NCBI RefSeq assembly: GCF_001425685.1
Contig: NZ_LMCY01000032.1
Location: forward strand, 38,572-102,571
Direction of reading: 5' to 3'
DNA length: 64,000 nucleotides
DNA from: Massilia sp. Root335
GTDB lineage: Bacteria > Pseudomonadota > Gammaproteobacteria > Burkholderiales > Burkholderiaceae_D
The notes below the pieces were generated by a model. The model searched no databases. It saw nothing but the letters and a program-made list of their open reading frames with translations, and was not told the origin of the DNA. Shown one piece after another: positions 54,154 through 61,747 of the stretch (position 1 is the stretch's first letter; each line of letters starts with the position of its first letter). Made by a program: the position numbers and the translations under genes.

Positions 54154-55140
54154 TCAGCCGGGCTGGTGTTCGACCGCCAGGCCGGGCGCGGCGTTTGAAA
54201 TCCGTGCGCTGCCGCCGGCATCCAGGTCCAGGAATGCGCCGCGGCCCGCCTTGCTGCGCTCGCGGTTGGCGGCGATTGTCGCCTTGTCGATGCCGGCCAG
54301 CAGGCGGACCTTGGCCAGCTGCAGCTTGACGTCGTGCATGTTCAGGCGTGCCAGCGCATAGCCGAGGTGGGCGAACACGGACACCCATTCGCGGCCGAAG
54401 GAAAAATGCGTGTTCGGGTTCGAGCTGCGCGCGATGACTTCGCGCCGGAAGGTTTCGCCGGACTCGAAGAACTTGCTGGGCGGGCGCTGCTCGCGGTCAT
54501 GATAGATGCGCGACGTGGGCAGGACGCCCAGCTTGAGCTTGTGGAAGTGCAGGCGCTGCGTGTAATTGTCGTCCTCGCCGTAGTGGAAGAACGACGGACT
54601 GAAACCGCCGACGCGTTCCACGCATTCGCGCGTCATCGACCAGGCGGCGGCATTCACGAAGCCGACGTCGTACACGTCCTTCACGCGGCCGAGGTAGATG
54701 TCCGAATACAGGCCCCTGCACTTGTTCGGCCCGATGTAATTGGAAAACCCGTAATCGAGGCCGTCACCGGCGCCGTTCAGGTGCATCGGGCTGATGACGC
54801 CGTAGCCCGGATGGCGCTGATGCGCATCGACGAGCTTTTCGACGGCGTCCGGATCGATCCAGGCGTCCTGGTTGAGCAGGAACACATAATCCGCGCCGTG
54901 CCGGTATGCCAGTTCCATGCCGATGTTGTTGGCCTTGCCGAAACCGAGGTTCTGGCCCGTATTGACGATCTCGACTTCAGGATAATCGGCGGCGATGCGC
55001 GCCAGCGTGTCGTCCTGCGACCCGTTGTCGATCACGATCGTCTGCAGCGGCACGGTCGACTTGCGCAGGCTGGAAAAGCATGGCGTCACCCACTTGGATC
55101 CGTTGTAGGTCACTATGACCACATAAACCTTGGCGCTCAT
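54154..55140 (-). CDS. Glycosyltransferase family 2 (rhamnosyltransferase-like)
   Basis: A 328-residue GT-A enzyme. VYVVIVTYNGSKWVTPCFSS is the N-terminal nucleotide strand, VIDNGSQDD and NQDAW give the metal-binding acidic motifs, and GFSPSFFHYGEDDNY the acceptor-side loop. The start at 55140 is preferred over the adjacent ATG at 55143 because AGAGGA then lies 5 bases upstream. It is the last polysaccharide gene before the AT-richer island and is separated from the dehydrogenase by 402 bases. Confidence 0.87.
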   Translation of the reverse strand: MSAKVYVVIVTYNGSKWVTPCFSSLRKSTVPLQTIVIDNGSQDDTLARIAADYPEVEIVNTGQNLGFGKANNIGMELAYRHGADYVFLLNQDAWIDPDAVEKLVDAHQRHPGYGVISPMHLNGAGDGLDYGFSNYIGPNKCRGLYSDIYLGRVKDVYDVGFVNAAAWSMTRECVERVGGFSPSFFHYGEDDNYTQRLHFHKLKLGVLPTSRIYHDREQRPPSKFFESGETFRREVIARSSNPNTHFSFGREWVSVFAHLGYALARLNMHDVKLQLAKVRLLAGIDKATIAANRERSKAGRGAFLDLDAGGSARISNAAPGLAVEHQPG

Positions 55141-55392
55141 CATCGTCCTCTGTGAAATGAAAATCGGCGCCGGACGGCGGTCGCGGCGCAGTGTCGAATG
55201 TTGACACATGTGCAGCCAATCCGAAAGGCAACGGACACTATCATGTGCATCGGCGTTGCAGCGCACAAACGGTAGCGACGTCGATAGAACGTGGTTTGAC
55301 GGGTGACGTCCCGGGAGAGGGGCAGGGGGAGACTGACGTGGCTGAAAAAATAATGGGAAGAAAGTCAGGCAGTTTTCTCCCCGATTTCAAAG

Positions 55393-55851
55393 TTAGCGCT
55401 TCACGCGAACAGCGTCGAAGAACCATCCTTTCCAAGCGATGACAAGTGTGACCGCATTCTTGATGAACACAGACGTGCAGCTAAGATCAACAACTGTCAC
55501 AGGGCTGGGCAGGTGTAGCTTAGCAGCATCGGCATGAAACTGTTCACGAACAAACATCCGAGGCTCGACGCTTTCTGCTTCAAACTCAGACGGACCGCAC
55601 TTGCGGTCGCCGAACGTTATCGCATCTCTGCGGATCGTAAACACTCGGCCGACCAGCCGCTGAGCCTCTTTCTCATCAAGAGACGTAACGTCCGCACCAT
55701 CCAAGGCTGCGGTCAGGCGCCACTTGCCAACGACGGCTTGCTCGTAGTCGGCAGGCGCATCGGCCCAAGCAGGCAAAGCAGCCAAAGCCAGCGTGGCAAT
55801 GACGGGCGCCGTCACTCGTCGGCGCAAGATTGCGTAATGACGAAGAGCCAT
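55393..55851 (-). CDS. Small secreted protein, possible immunity partner of the lysozyme-like gene
   Basis: A 152-residue protein. The ATG at 55851 has AAGGAG 6 bases upstream. Residues 1-32 (ending ALPAWADA) form a Sec signal peptide, so the mature part of about 120 residues is periplasmic; it has two cysteines (CGPSEF and LSCTSVF) that could form a disulfide. It begins 10 bases after the lysozyme gene, which is the usual place for a protein that protects the producer against a periplasmic toxin. No named family is recognised, so the immunity role is inferred from position and location. Confidence 0.65.
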   Translation of the reverse strand: MALRHYAILRRRVTAPVIATLALAALPAWADAPADYEQAVVGKWRLTAALDGADVTSLDEKEAQRLVGRVFTIRRDAITFGDRKCGPSEFEAESVEPRMFVREQFHADAAKLHLPSPVTVVDLSCTSVFIKNAVTLVIAWKGWFFDAVRVKR

Positions 55852-55861
55852 AATTATCTCC

Positions 55862-56410
55862 TTATTTGCTGTCAGCATTTTTCTTATCGTCTTTAACACG
55901 GAAAGGGGCAGCTTCCTCTTCCCGCCGTTTGATTAAACCCGGCGCGACAACATATTTCTTCTTACCTTTTTCCATTACCCCAACCTTAATCATCGAAGAG
56001 ATATTTTTCGCCGCACCTGCAAGATCTCCTCGATTTACGAAATCAAAGGTATCTCGTGCACCCCGGCCACCAGAATTATATGTTAGGCTGACCAACGCGT
56101 CGAATTGATCCTGATTAACAGCCTTGATGGTGTTTCGTTGAACAATTCGTTCCGCCTCACCCACTCGGCGTTCAAATTCTTGATCGACCATCGTCGCACT
56201 AACTTTTTTCTTTAACTCGTCTTCAGTGCAAACACCCTTGTGAGAAAGAATACCCGCACCCCAAGTGCAATTCCCTTTATTCTTGCCCAGGTCGTTGTAA
56301 TAACGATAAATTGCTTTCTCGGTCGCGCGCATCCGAGCCCGTGCTTCCGGGCTCATCTTCATTGAAGCGTTCGGCCCGCTCGTCGTGGCCTGGCCATGCT
56401 TACCAGTCAT
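55862..56410 (-). CDS. T4-lysozyme-like (GH24) muramidase, likely T6SS effector
   Basis: A 182-residue protein without a signal peptide. Residues 31-49 give the T4-lysozyme pattern: Glu31, Asp40 and Thr49 with GNCTWGAG after them, a three-residue insertion compared with the phage enzyme. FDALVSLTYNSGGRG and INxxR-like PGLIKRREEEA complete the fold. The start follows GCGGAG. Nearby are a divergent hcp and a periplasmic small protein, and no holin or phage structural gene, so a T6SS-delivered cell-wall toxin is more likely than a prophage endolysin. Basic residues at the N-terminus (about 1-28) may serve loading. Confidence 0.75.
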   Translation of the reverse strand: MTGKHGQATTSGPNASMKMSPEARARMRATEKAIYRYYNDLGKNKGNCTWGAGILSHKGVCTEDELKKKVSATMVDQEFERRVGEAERIVQRNTIKAVNQDQFDALVSLTYNSGGRGARDTFDFVNRGDLAGAAKNISSMIKVGVMEKGKKKYVVAPGLIKRREEEAAPFRVKDDKKNADSK

Positions 56411-56544
56411 GTTGGCTCCGCAGTTTATAAACATCCGACAAATCTAGCACTACGACAACGTGCCTTCTTGCGCGGGCACAAGCGATCTCGGCCGGATTGC
56501 GCCACCATAGCCAACCTACTCTTTCATCAATATACGGAGGAACT

Positions 56545-57036
56545 ATGGCAATCGACGTCTACCTGCAGATCGACGGCATCAAAGGCGAATCACAAGACGA
56601 TAAGCATAAAGACTGGATAGAGTGCGAGTCTGTAAACTGGGGGCTTCATCAGCCTCGTAGCGCAACGTCGTCGACGGGTGGTGGGCATACTGCGGAGCGA
56701 GTCGAAATCGAAGAAATCACATTCAGCAAACTCGCCGATCTGTCGTCGCCGATATTAATGCAGACGTGCGCGATGGGGAAAACTATTCCGAAAGCAAAAT
56801 TCGAATTCATGCGCGCGGATGGGAATGGTGTGCCAATCAGGTATTTCGAGATTGAACTGGAGAACGTTTTGGTCGGTGCCATCACGCCGGGCCTCGAAGC
56901 AGGATCAATTCTCGGCGAACATGTCTCCCTGAAGTTTTCGAAGGTCAAATGGCGATATACCCAACAAAAGATCGGCGGCGGAGCAGGTGGATCAACCGTT
57001 GGCGGGTGGGACTTGGCTGTCAATAAGGTTGCGTGA
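56545..57036 (+). CDS. hcp: Type VI secretion tube protein Hcp
   Basis: A 163-residue Hcp. AIDVYLQIDGIKGESQD is the typical start, QPRSATSSTGGGHTAERVEI the loop region, and GKTIPKAKFEFMRADGNGVP and ALKF-like VSLKFSKVKWRY the later strands. CGGAGG upstream fixes the ATG at 56545. Hcp hexamers form the tube of the T6SS and can carry small effectors. No other T6SS structural genes are in the window, so it is an orphan copy, divergent from the lysozyme-like gene by 134 bases. Confidence 0.9.
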   Translation: MAIDVYLQIDGIKGESQDDKHKDWIECESVNWGLHQPRSATSSTGGGHTAERVEIEEITFSKLADLSSPILMQTCAMGKTIPKAKFEFMRADGNGVPIRYFEIELENVLVGAITPGLEAGSILGEHVSLKFSKVKWRYTQQKIGGGAGGSTVGGWDLAVNKVA

Positions 57037-57067
57037 TAATGTGGGCGGCTTGGCCGCCCACATTATC
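57035..57067. terminator. Perfect 15-bp hairpin after hcp
   Basis: GATAATGTGGGCGGC (57035-57049) and its exact reverse complement (57053-57067) face each other around a TTG loop, overlapping the hcp stop. The convergent gene remnant ends 15 bases later, so it may stop transcription from both sides, though T runs are short. Confidence 0.75.
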
Positions 57068-57081
57068 GATATTGCAATATA

Positions 57082-57531
57082 TTAGGGCTCGTCATCGTCG
57101 AGGATCTGCAAAAAACCTTGATAATATTCGGCTGCGACTTGTAATAGTGAATCGCCATCCTTCTCTTCGGATTCAGCTAGTATTTCAAAAAATCGCTCCG
57201 ATGGATCAAATACCCCTACAATTTTTCTTATTGTGTATGTGAACCCTTCCGAGACAATATGAACCGTGTTCGATTGTGTAGATGGGCGCTCGAATACAAC
57301 TCGACCAATGTACGCTGGTGGTGGATTAAATAGAACATCCTTTGCAGGCTCACGTCTGACGTTTGAATGTTCCTGTTTTTTTAGAATCATCCAAACGGCA
57401 CGATCTAAACAATAGCGTGCGTTGGATTCATTAGCGTTACTTGCAGGAAAACCGGCATCATAGGTCGCCGCCCAATCCTGCGGTGACCCATGCAGCAGCA
57501 GGTCAAGGGTTGCCCAAGGCGGTCTGGCTAA
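57082..57531 (-). pseudogene. 5'-truncated gene of unknown function
   Basis: The last 102 codons start at an ATG at 57390, but the same frame stays open and clearly coding for another 47 codons upstream (DLLLHGSPQDWAATYDAGF, then ARYCLDRAVWMILKK) to a TAG at 57532. No ATG, GTG or TTG exists in that upstream part, so the natural start has been lost, probably by a deletion or insertion. The product is acidic at its C-terminus (ILDDDEP). It may be a remnant of a T6SS-linked protein because it faces hcp, but the family is not recognised. Confidence 0.55.
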
Positions 57532-57593
57532 CTACACCACGAGGTCAAGCTACCTTCGCCTGATATCATAAAAGCAACGTTGTATACGACCAA

Positions 57594-57620
57594 TAAAAAA
57601 AATGCCCAAAAAATAGGCAT
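57594..57620 (-). terminator. Rho-independent terminator of the 57654 gene
   Basis: On the minus strand ATGCC and GGCAT form a short stem and are followed by a run of eight T. It lies 34 bases beyond the stop of the 240-residue gene. Confidence 0.65.
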
Positions 57621-57653
57621 AGATTACCAACTAACTGTGCAGCCTTATCAAGC

Positions 57654-58376
57654 TCAGCGGTTCGTCTTTGCTTGCTTAAGGACCGCTACAATCAACTGGC
57701 CAATGAATGTAGTTGCTTCGTTCAATCCCATGGGGTTTTTAGGGGGAACGAATTTTCCGCCCCTGTGGCGCGCATCTTTACCTGCGATCTCGGCGCTGTT
57801 TGCGGAATGGGTAAACCGGTCACGTTCGGTCTTAGTAGTTAGGCCTGATACGTCAACCCTGCTTTCCAAGAACGCTTCCAGTTCTTCAAGCAGACGATAA
57901 AGCCGAGGCCAAGTACGGATGGGGTCTGCCCAAATCGCCAATACAAGCTGAAGGCAGCGATCTTGACGTGCAGCTTCTAACAACTGTTCTGCTTGGGTTG
58001 GTCCATCTAGGTCGAATTGGGGTACACCGTTGATCGAAATTTTGGCGGCACTAAATTTGGATCGAATAGTGGCGCTTTCAGCAACAAGTACATAATGCAC
58101 CTTTCCTTCGCCATCACCGTTTTCATGGATAAGGTGACCGATTGTTGGGCGCTTCAGACTCGGCCATAAAAGCGAAATTACTGACGAGAATTCATCAAGA
58201 ATCTGAGCTGCCGAGTCACGCACATCTGCGGCTTTTTCAAATTTGTTGAAAGCATTCCCAGTTAGGAATGTTTCGTTATTTCGGGTGATTGCATGTACGT
58301 TACCTTTGGGAAACCACCGAGGAAATTCTTCCAAATCAAAAGGATCACCTTGCAACTGGACAAGCCACTGACTCAT
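57654..58376 (-). CDS. Hypothetical protein (240 aa)
   Basis: A 240-residue soluble protein with AAAGG 6 bases before the ATG. It starts MSQWLVQLQGDPFDLEEFPR and has a central helical region (RLYRLLEELEAFLESRVDVS). Composition and codon use are AT-richer than in the polysaccharide genes, typical of transferred DNA. There is no signal peptide or membrane segment, and no motif I can tie to a known family. It lies 72 bases downstream of the DUF4145-like gene and is probably in the same transcript. Confidence 0.65.
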   Translation of the reverse strand: MSQWLVQLQGDPFDLEEFPRWFPKGNVHAITRNNETFLTGNAFNKFEKAADVRDSAAQILDEFSSVISLLWPSLKRPTIGHLIHENGDGEGKVHYVLVAESATIRSKFSAAKISINGVPQFDLDGPTQAEQLLEAARQDRCLQLVLAIWADPIRTWPRLYRLLEELEAFLESRVDVSGLTTKTERDRFTHSANSAEIAGKDARHRGGKFVPPKNPMGLNEATTFIGQLIVAVLKQAKTNR

Positions 58377-58448
58377 CAGAAACCTTTCGACTAAATCTCA
58401 TGTTTTTAAAAATAAATTTTAAAAAGGTATTCAAGCTGCTAAAGGTCT

Positions 58449-59246
58449 TTACGACTTGTTGAGCATGGAAGCCCTATACTGATCAGTTTTAATACTGGTT
58501 TCGATCCAAGACATTGCAAGGCCCATGAGTGCCTTCAGGTCTTGAACGTCCTTGTCGTTCCATTTTCGAACGTAATGGGTCTCATCATTGCCTAACCATG
58601 CCGCAAGCTTGGCGCAATCTTTGATATTCTGGTCGTTTACATATCTATCAATGCAAGCCGCTAATGCAGTTTTTTTGATTGTGTCTGCATCGTCCGGGTT
58701 TTTATCGCAGCAGTAATCCTTTACCAGAAATTCCAAAGCTTTTCGGTACCCAACTCCAGCGACTTGATCGAGCCTTCGATGGTCTGCTTCGGTAGCTTGT
58801 GTATAGATTTCAAAAAAATTCGGAGAAAGTTTAACAATCCCTTCAAATACCATTGGTTTTAACGAAGCGCGAGGTGCGGCACCCGTAAAACGAAATTCCC
58901 CGTTACCATGCCCGTAGCGATCGGTCGCCTCGCGAAAATACGCGATAAATAAACTTGCACAGCTACTATTTGGGCAAAGAAAAACTGCTTCGATTCTTGC
59001 TGACCTGGCCACTTCCCTCGTAGTCCCTGCAATATGCGAAAGCTTTAGCGTGGCATGTACATGTTTGTGGCACACCGGGCATTCATCCGGATATTGGTCA
59101 CATTCATAGGTTTCGCGTTCAGTGATTTTAATCGTCGGCATGGGACTTAGAGTAAAGGCATCAGTATGTTGATGATAACGGAAGTTCCAGTGCTCGCTGA
59201 AAGAACTTATCCCATCCTTTGTGGCGTAAGCTTGGCAGTTCTCCAC
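58449..59246 (-). CDS. DUF4145-domain protein
   Basis: A 265-residue protein. ECDQYPDECPVCHKHVH is a likely zinc knuckle, and AVFLCPNSSCASLFIAYFRE a second cysteine pair, followed by IYTQATEADHRRLDQVAGVG and YRKALEFLVKDYC, the DUF4145 core. The GTG at 59246 is used; an ATG at 59141 just before the zinc motif is an alternative. Proteins of this type often occur in accessory regions near recombinases and restriction genes; the function is unknown. Confidence 0.72.
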   Translation of the reverse strand: MENCQAYATKDGISSFSEHWNFRYHQHTDAFTLSPMPTIKITERETYECDQYPDECPVCHKHVHATLKLSHIAGTTREVARSARIEAVFLCPNSSCASLFIAYFREATDRYGHGNGEFRFTGAAPRASLKPMVFEGIVKLSPNFFEIYTQATEADHRRLDQVAGVGYRKALEFLVKDYCCDKNPDDADTIKKTALAACIDRYVNDQNIKDCAKLAAWLGNDETHYVRKWNDKDVQDLKALMGLAMSWIETSIKTDQYRASMLNKS

Positions 59247-59285
59247 TGGGATACCCCAAGCGAACCAAGGAACTATGGTCCGGTT

Positions 59286-59326
59286 CTAGTTCGATAATTC
59301 ATCTTTCCAAACCCTAATCGAACTAG
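59286..59326. repeat. Inverted repeat upstream of the recombinase gene, possible recombination or operator site
   Basis: CTAGTTCGAT (59286-59295) and ATCGAACTAG (59317-59326) are exact reverse complements, and a third partial copy (ATCGAACT) lies at 59347-59354, just before the gene. Such spaced sites are the normal binding pattern of small serine recombinases, which can also repress their own gene. Confidence 0.6.
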
Positions 59327-59367
59327 CATAATGAGAACCATCCAAATCGAACTGAAGGGTTCCCAAG

Positions 59368-59994
59368 ATGTTTGTCCGTGCCTACCTGCGCGCATCTACA
59401 GCAGAACAAGACGCCAGCCGCGCCAAAGCCGATCTTGATGCCTTCGCATCCGAACGCGGCCTACGTATCGCAGCGTATTACGTCGAGAACGAATCAGGGG
59501 CAAGCCTGCACCGTCCTGAACTGTTCCGTTTGCTGTCGGACTGCCATGCCGGGGATGTACTACTGATCGAACAGGTAGACCGTTTGTCGCGCCTTAATGC
59601 CCAGGATTGGGAAAACCTGAAACGGGAACTTCAGGCGCGCAAGGTTCGTGTTGTTGCGCTGGACTTGCCTACGTCGTGGATGATGACCAGCGCCACGGAT
59701 GAAATGACCGCACGCATGATGGACGCCCTGAACGGGATGATGCTGGATATGCTGGCCGCTATCGCACGCAAGTACTATACCGATCGTCGCAGGCGTCAGC
59801 AGCAGGGCATCAAGAAGCTTAAAGCAGAAGGGGGCTACAAGGGCCGTAAAGAAGACGTAGAACGCAACGAAGCGATCATGACCATGCTGCGCAGGGGCGA
59901 TAGCTGGAACCACGTAATCGCCGCTACAGGCTGTTCACGGTCTACCCTTGCCCGACTGGCCCAGCGTGTCCGCGAGTCAAAGGAAGCGGCATAG
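59368..59994 (+). CDS. Small serine recombinase (resolvase/invertase family)
   Basis: A 208-residue recombinase. Ser10 in YLRASTAEQ is the catalytic serine, EQVDRLSRL contains the conserved Arg pair, and DEMTARMMDALNGMMLDMLA starts the long dimer helix. The C-terminal part (NEAIMTMLRRGDSWNHVIAA then CSRSTLARL) is a helix-turn-helix DNA-binding domain. AAGGG lies upstream. It probably acts on the inverted repeats just upstream, either to resolve or to move the island. Integration into the tRNA would normally need a tyrosine recombinase, which is not seen. Confidence 0.88.
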   Translation: MFVRAYLRASTAEQDASRAKADLDAFASERGLRIAAYYVENESGASLHRPELFRLLSDCHAGDVLLIEQVDRLSRLNAQDWENLKRELQARKVRVVALDLPTSWMMTSATDEMTARMMDALNGMMLDMLAAIARKYYTDRRRRQQQGIKKLKAEGGYKGRKEDVERNEAIMTMLRRGDSWNHVIAATGCSRSTLARLAQRVRESKEAA

Positions 59995-60530
59995 AGCGCG
60001 ACAGTGGGGCTAATGTCGGATGCCCCTATAGCTGTATTCGGTTCGGCAGTGTCGCCACCGATTCCACAGGCACAGGGTAAGTCAGCGATGCGGTAGACGC
60101 GAAGGAAAGGTAGCAGCTGAGTAGCCTGCCTTTTTTCCTCTGCTGCCCAAAGTACCCCCGGGGTTCGCCTATCAGACGAATTCAAAAAAGGGGTTAAAGG
60201 TCGATTTCTATTGTTGTTGGACTTTTGACGAGTGCGTAGGTTTTCCATGCAGCCCCCGAGCCTTCTTAAATCGACATAACTTGATACGGGGCCGGGGCCT
60301 ACTACGTCCTACTTATGGCCCATGGGATACCCCAAGTACGAGGCCTGCCCTACTACCTGCGGACAGCCTTCTTGCATAGGTGCAGCGGATGCCGTCATGC
60401 GGCAAGCCTGAGCACAATCTGAGCACAGTGACAGGGCGATGCCAACGTATACTAGTTGCAAGTTTGCATCAACGCGGTCTCCAAACCGATCAACAACTCA
60501 TTGATTTCAAACTGCGTACGGAAGGTGGGA
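59995..60530. other. 536-base intergenic stretch up to tRNA-Arg
   Basis: No supported gene. It includes a direct repeat of CTGAGCACA (60408-60416 and 60419-60427) and an AT-rich part near the tRNA. The open frames here show poor coding signal, and one reads across the tRNA. It may contain the border of the island. Confidence 0.5.
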
Positions 60531-60606
60531 TGGCGCGGCTGGCGGGGATCGAACCCACGACCCTTGGCTTCGGAGGCCAATACTCTATCCACTGAGCTAC
60601 AGCCGC
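60531..60606 (-). tRNA. tRNA-Arg (anticodon CCG)
   Basis: The minus strand gives a full cloverleaf of 76 bases: acceptor GCGGCTG/CAGCCGC, D arm GCTC/GAGT, anticodon stem TTGGC/GCCAA with loop CTCCGAA, T arm with TTCGATC, and an encoded CCA end. The anticodon CCG reads CGG arginine codons. Confidence 0.95.
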
Positions 60607-60709
60607 GCTGGTCGGAGTGATGCGAAGGATACAGACTTTCCCGACCGTCGTCTATGGGGAACCGGCCATCACGGCCGGAAATTGCGTTTCCATTAAAAGT
60701 CTTTGCGTC

Positions 60710-60715
60710 TATAAT
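60710..60715 (+). promoter_or_regulatory. Probable -10 box of the cytochrome gene
   Basis: A perfect TATAAT lies 75 bases before the ATG at 60791. The matching -35 region (TTTCCA at 60687) is weak. Confidence 0.45.
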
Positions 60716-60790
60716 CGGCCGGCGGCATTGCATTTAGATAAGCATTCCGTAGGGCAGAAGCAGGTTTTTTTAATTTGTATTAAGGAAATC

Positions 60791-61687
60791 ATGAGCGACG
60801 CACATACCGAACACACCTCCTTCATTCGGACTCCCAAGCAACTGATCATCGCAGTGGCTGGTTTTTTCCTGGTCATCGTCATCGGCATCATCCTGCTGGT
60901 GATCTTTGCCACCAACAAGCCCCTCGGTGGTGCCGGGTCCGAAAGCCAGAGCGCGCAGGCCATCGCCGCGCGCGTGCGCCCGGTGGCCGAGGAAGGGTTT
61001 GCGCTCAAGGATGCGAACGCGCCGAAGATCCTGCAATCGGGCCAGGCCGTGTATAACGCCGTGTGCATCGCCTGTCACGGCACGGGCGCGGCTGGCGCAC
61101 CGAAAGCCGGCGACGCCGGCGCCTGGAGCGCCCGCATCGCCCAGGGCTACGACACCCTCGTCCAGCACGCCGTGCAAGGCATCCGCGCCATGCCGGCCAA
61201 GGGCGGCGATCCCGATCTCGACAATATCGAAGTCGCCCGTGCGGTAGCCTTCATGGCGAACCAGGCGGGCGCCAAGTTCAAGGAACCGGAAGCGCCGGCC
61301 GCAAGCGCCGCACCGGCCCAGGCCAACGCTGCGGCCCCGGCGGCGAACGCCGCACCGGCACCGGCAACGCCGGCAGCAACGCCGGGCACGCCGCCCACCG
61401 CGGGCGCGCTGGCAACCCCGGCCGTGGCCGGCAACAACGAAGCCGGCAAAGCCCTGTTCAATGCGACCTGCACGGCTTGCCACGGTGCCGGCATCGCCGG
61501 CGCGCCGAAATTCGGCGACAAGGCCGCGTGGGCGCCCCGTATCGCCCAGGGCACCAGCATGCTGTACCAGCATGCCATCAAGGGTTTCCAGGGCGAGGCC
61601 GGCATGATGCCGCCGCGAGGCGGCTCGACGGCACCCGATGCCGATGTGAAAGCGGCCGTGGACTACATGGTCGCGGCAGCGAAATAA
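60791..61687 (+). CDS. Dihaem cytochrome c5-family protein, membrane-anchored
   Basis: A 298-residue protein. AAGGAA precedes the ATG at 60791. A single membrane helix (about 19-42) anchors it in the inner membrane with the rest in the periplasm. Two haem motifs are present, CIACH and CTACH, each followed by GAPKxGD and MP-x2-GG, the cytochrome c5 pattern with Met ligands. An Ala/Pro-rich linker (about 172-218) joins the two haem domains. It probably carries electrons to a terminal oxidase. The gene is chromosomal in character and closes with a terminator at 61692. Confidence 0.9.
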   Translation: MSDAHTEHTSFIRTPKQLIIAVAGFFLVIVIGIILLVIFATNKPLGGAGSESQSAQAIAARVRPVAEEGFALKDANAPKILQSGQAVYNAVCIACHGTGAAGAPKAGDAGAWSARIAQGYDTLVQHAVQGIRAMPAKGGDPDLDNIEVARAVAFMANQAGAKFKEPEAPAASAAPAQANAAAPAANAAPAPATPAATPGTPPTAGALATPAVAGNNEAGKALFNATCTACHGAGIAGAPKFGDKAAWAPRIAQGTSMLYQHAIKGFQGEAGMMPPRGGSTAPDADVKAAVDYMVAAAK

Positions 61688-61691
61688 GCCG

Positions 61692-61719
61692 AAAAAGCCG
61701 TCCTGCGGGACGGTTTTTT
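61692..61719 (+). terminator. Rho-independent terminator of the cytochrome gene
   Basis: AAAAAGCCGTCC, a TGCG loop and GGACGGTTTTTT form a strong stem ending in six T, directly after the stop codon. Confidence 0.9.
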
Positions 61720-61747
61720 CATTGTATGAATCAAGCAAGGAATTGAC

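Larger units (their letters stand above)
55393..60530. mobile_element. Putative genomic island next to tRNA-Arg
   Basis: GC content falls visibly and codon use changes from about 55.4 kb, and typical chromosomal genes resume just past tRNA-Arg(CCG). The content is accessory: lysozyme-like protein and partner, orphan hcp, a broken gene, two uncharacterised genes and a serine recombinase. The tRNA 3' end faces the island, as at integration sites, but no direct repeat of it was found at the left side, so the limits are approximate. Confidence 0.4.

Noticed and set aside
55141..55392. TGTCGAATGTTGACA palindrome upstream of the GT2 gene considered as a third PrsR box
   Set aside because: It lacks the T run and conserved ATTTTTTACA half, and no sigma-54 promoter follows.
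59835..60248. Minus-strand frame overlapping the recombinase end
   Set aside because: It lacks a ribosome site and its sequence looks non-coding; it overlaps a well-supported gene.
60380..60595. Plus-strand frame ending in ARLAGIEPTTLGFGGQYSIH
   Set aside because: This is the translation of the strand opposite the tRNA-Arg gene, a well-known annotation artefact.
60531..60606. Attachment-site duplication of the tRNA 3' end
   Set aside because: No second copy of the tRNA end was found by eye at the left side of the island, so an att pair is not claimed.
60452..60733. Minus-strand frame containing GCSSVDRVLASEAKGRGFDP
   Set aside because: It is the translation of the tRNA-Arg itself; not a protein gene.
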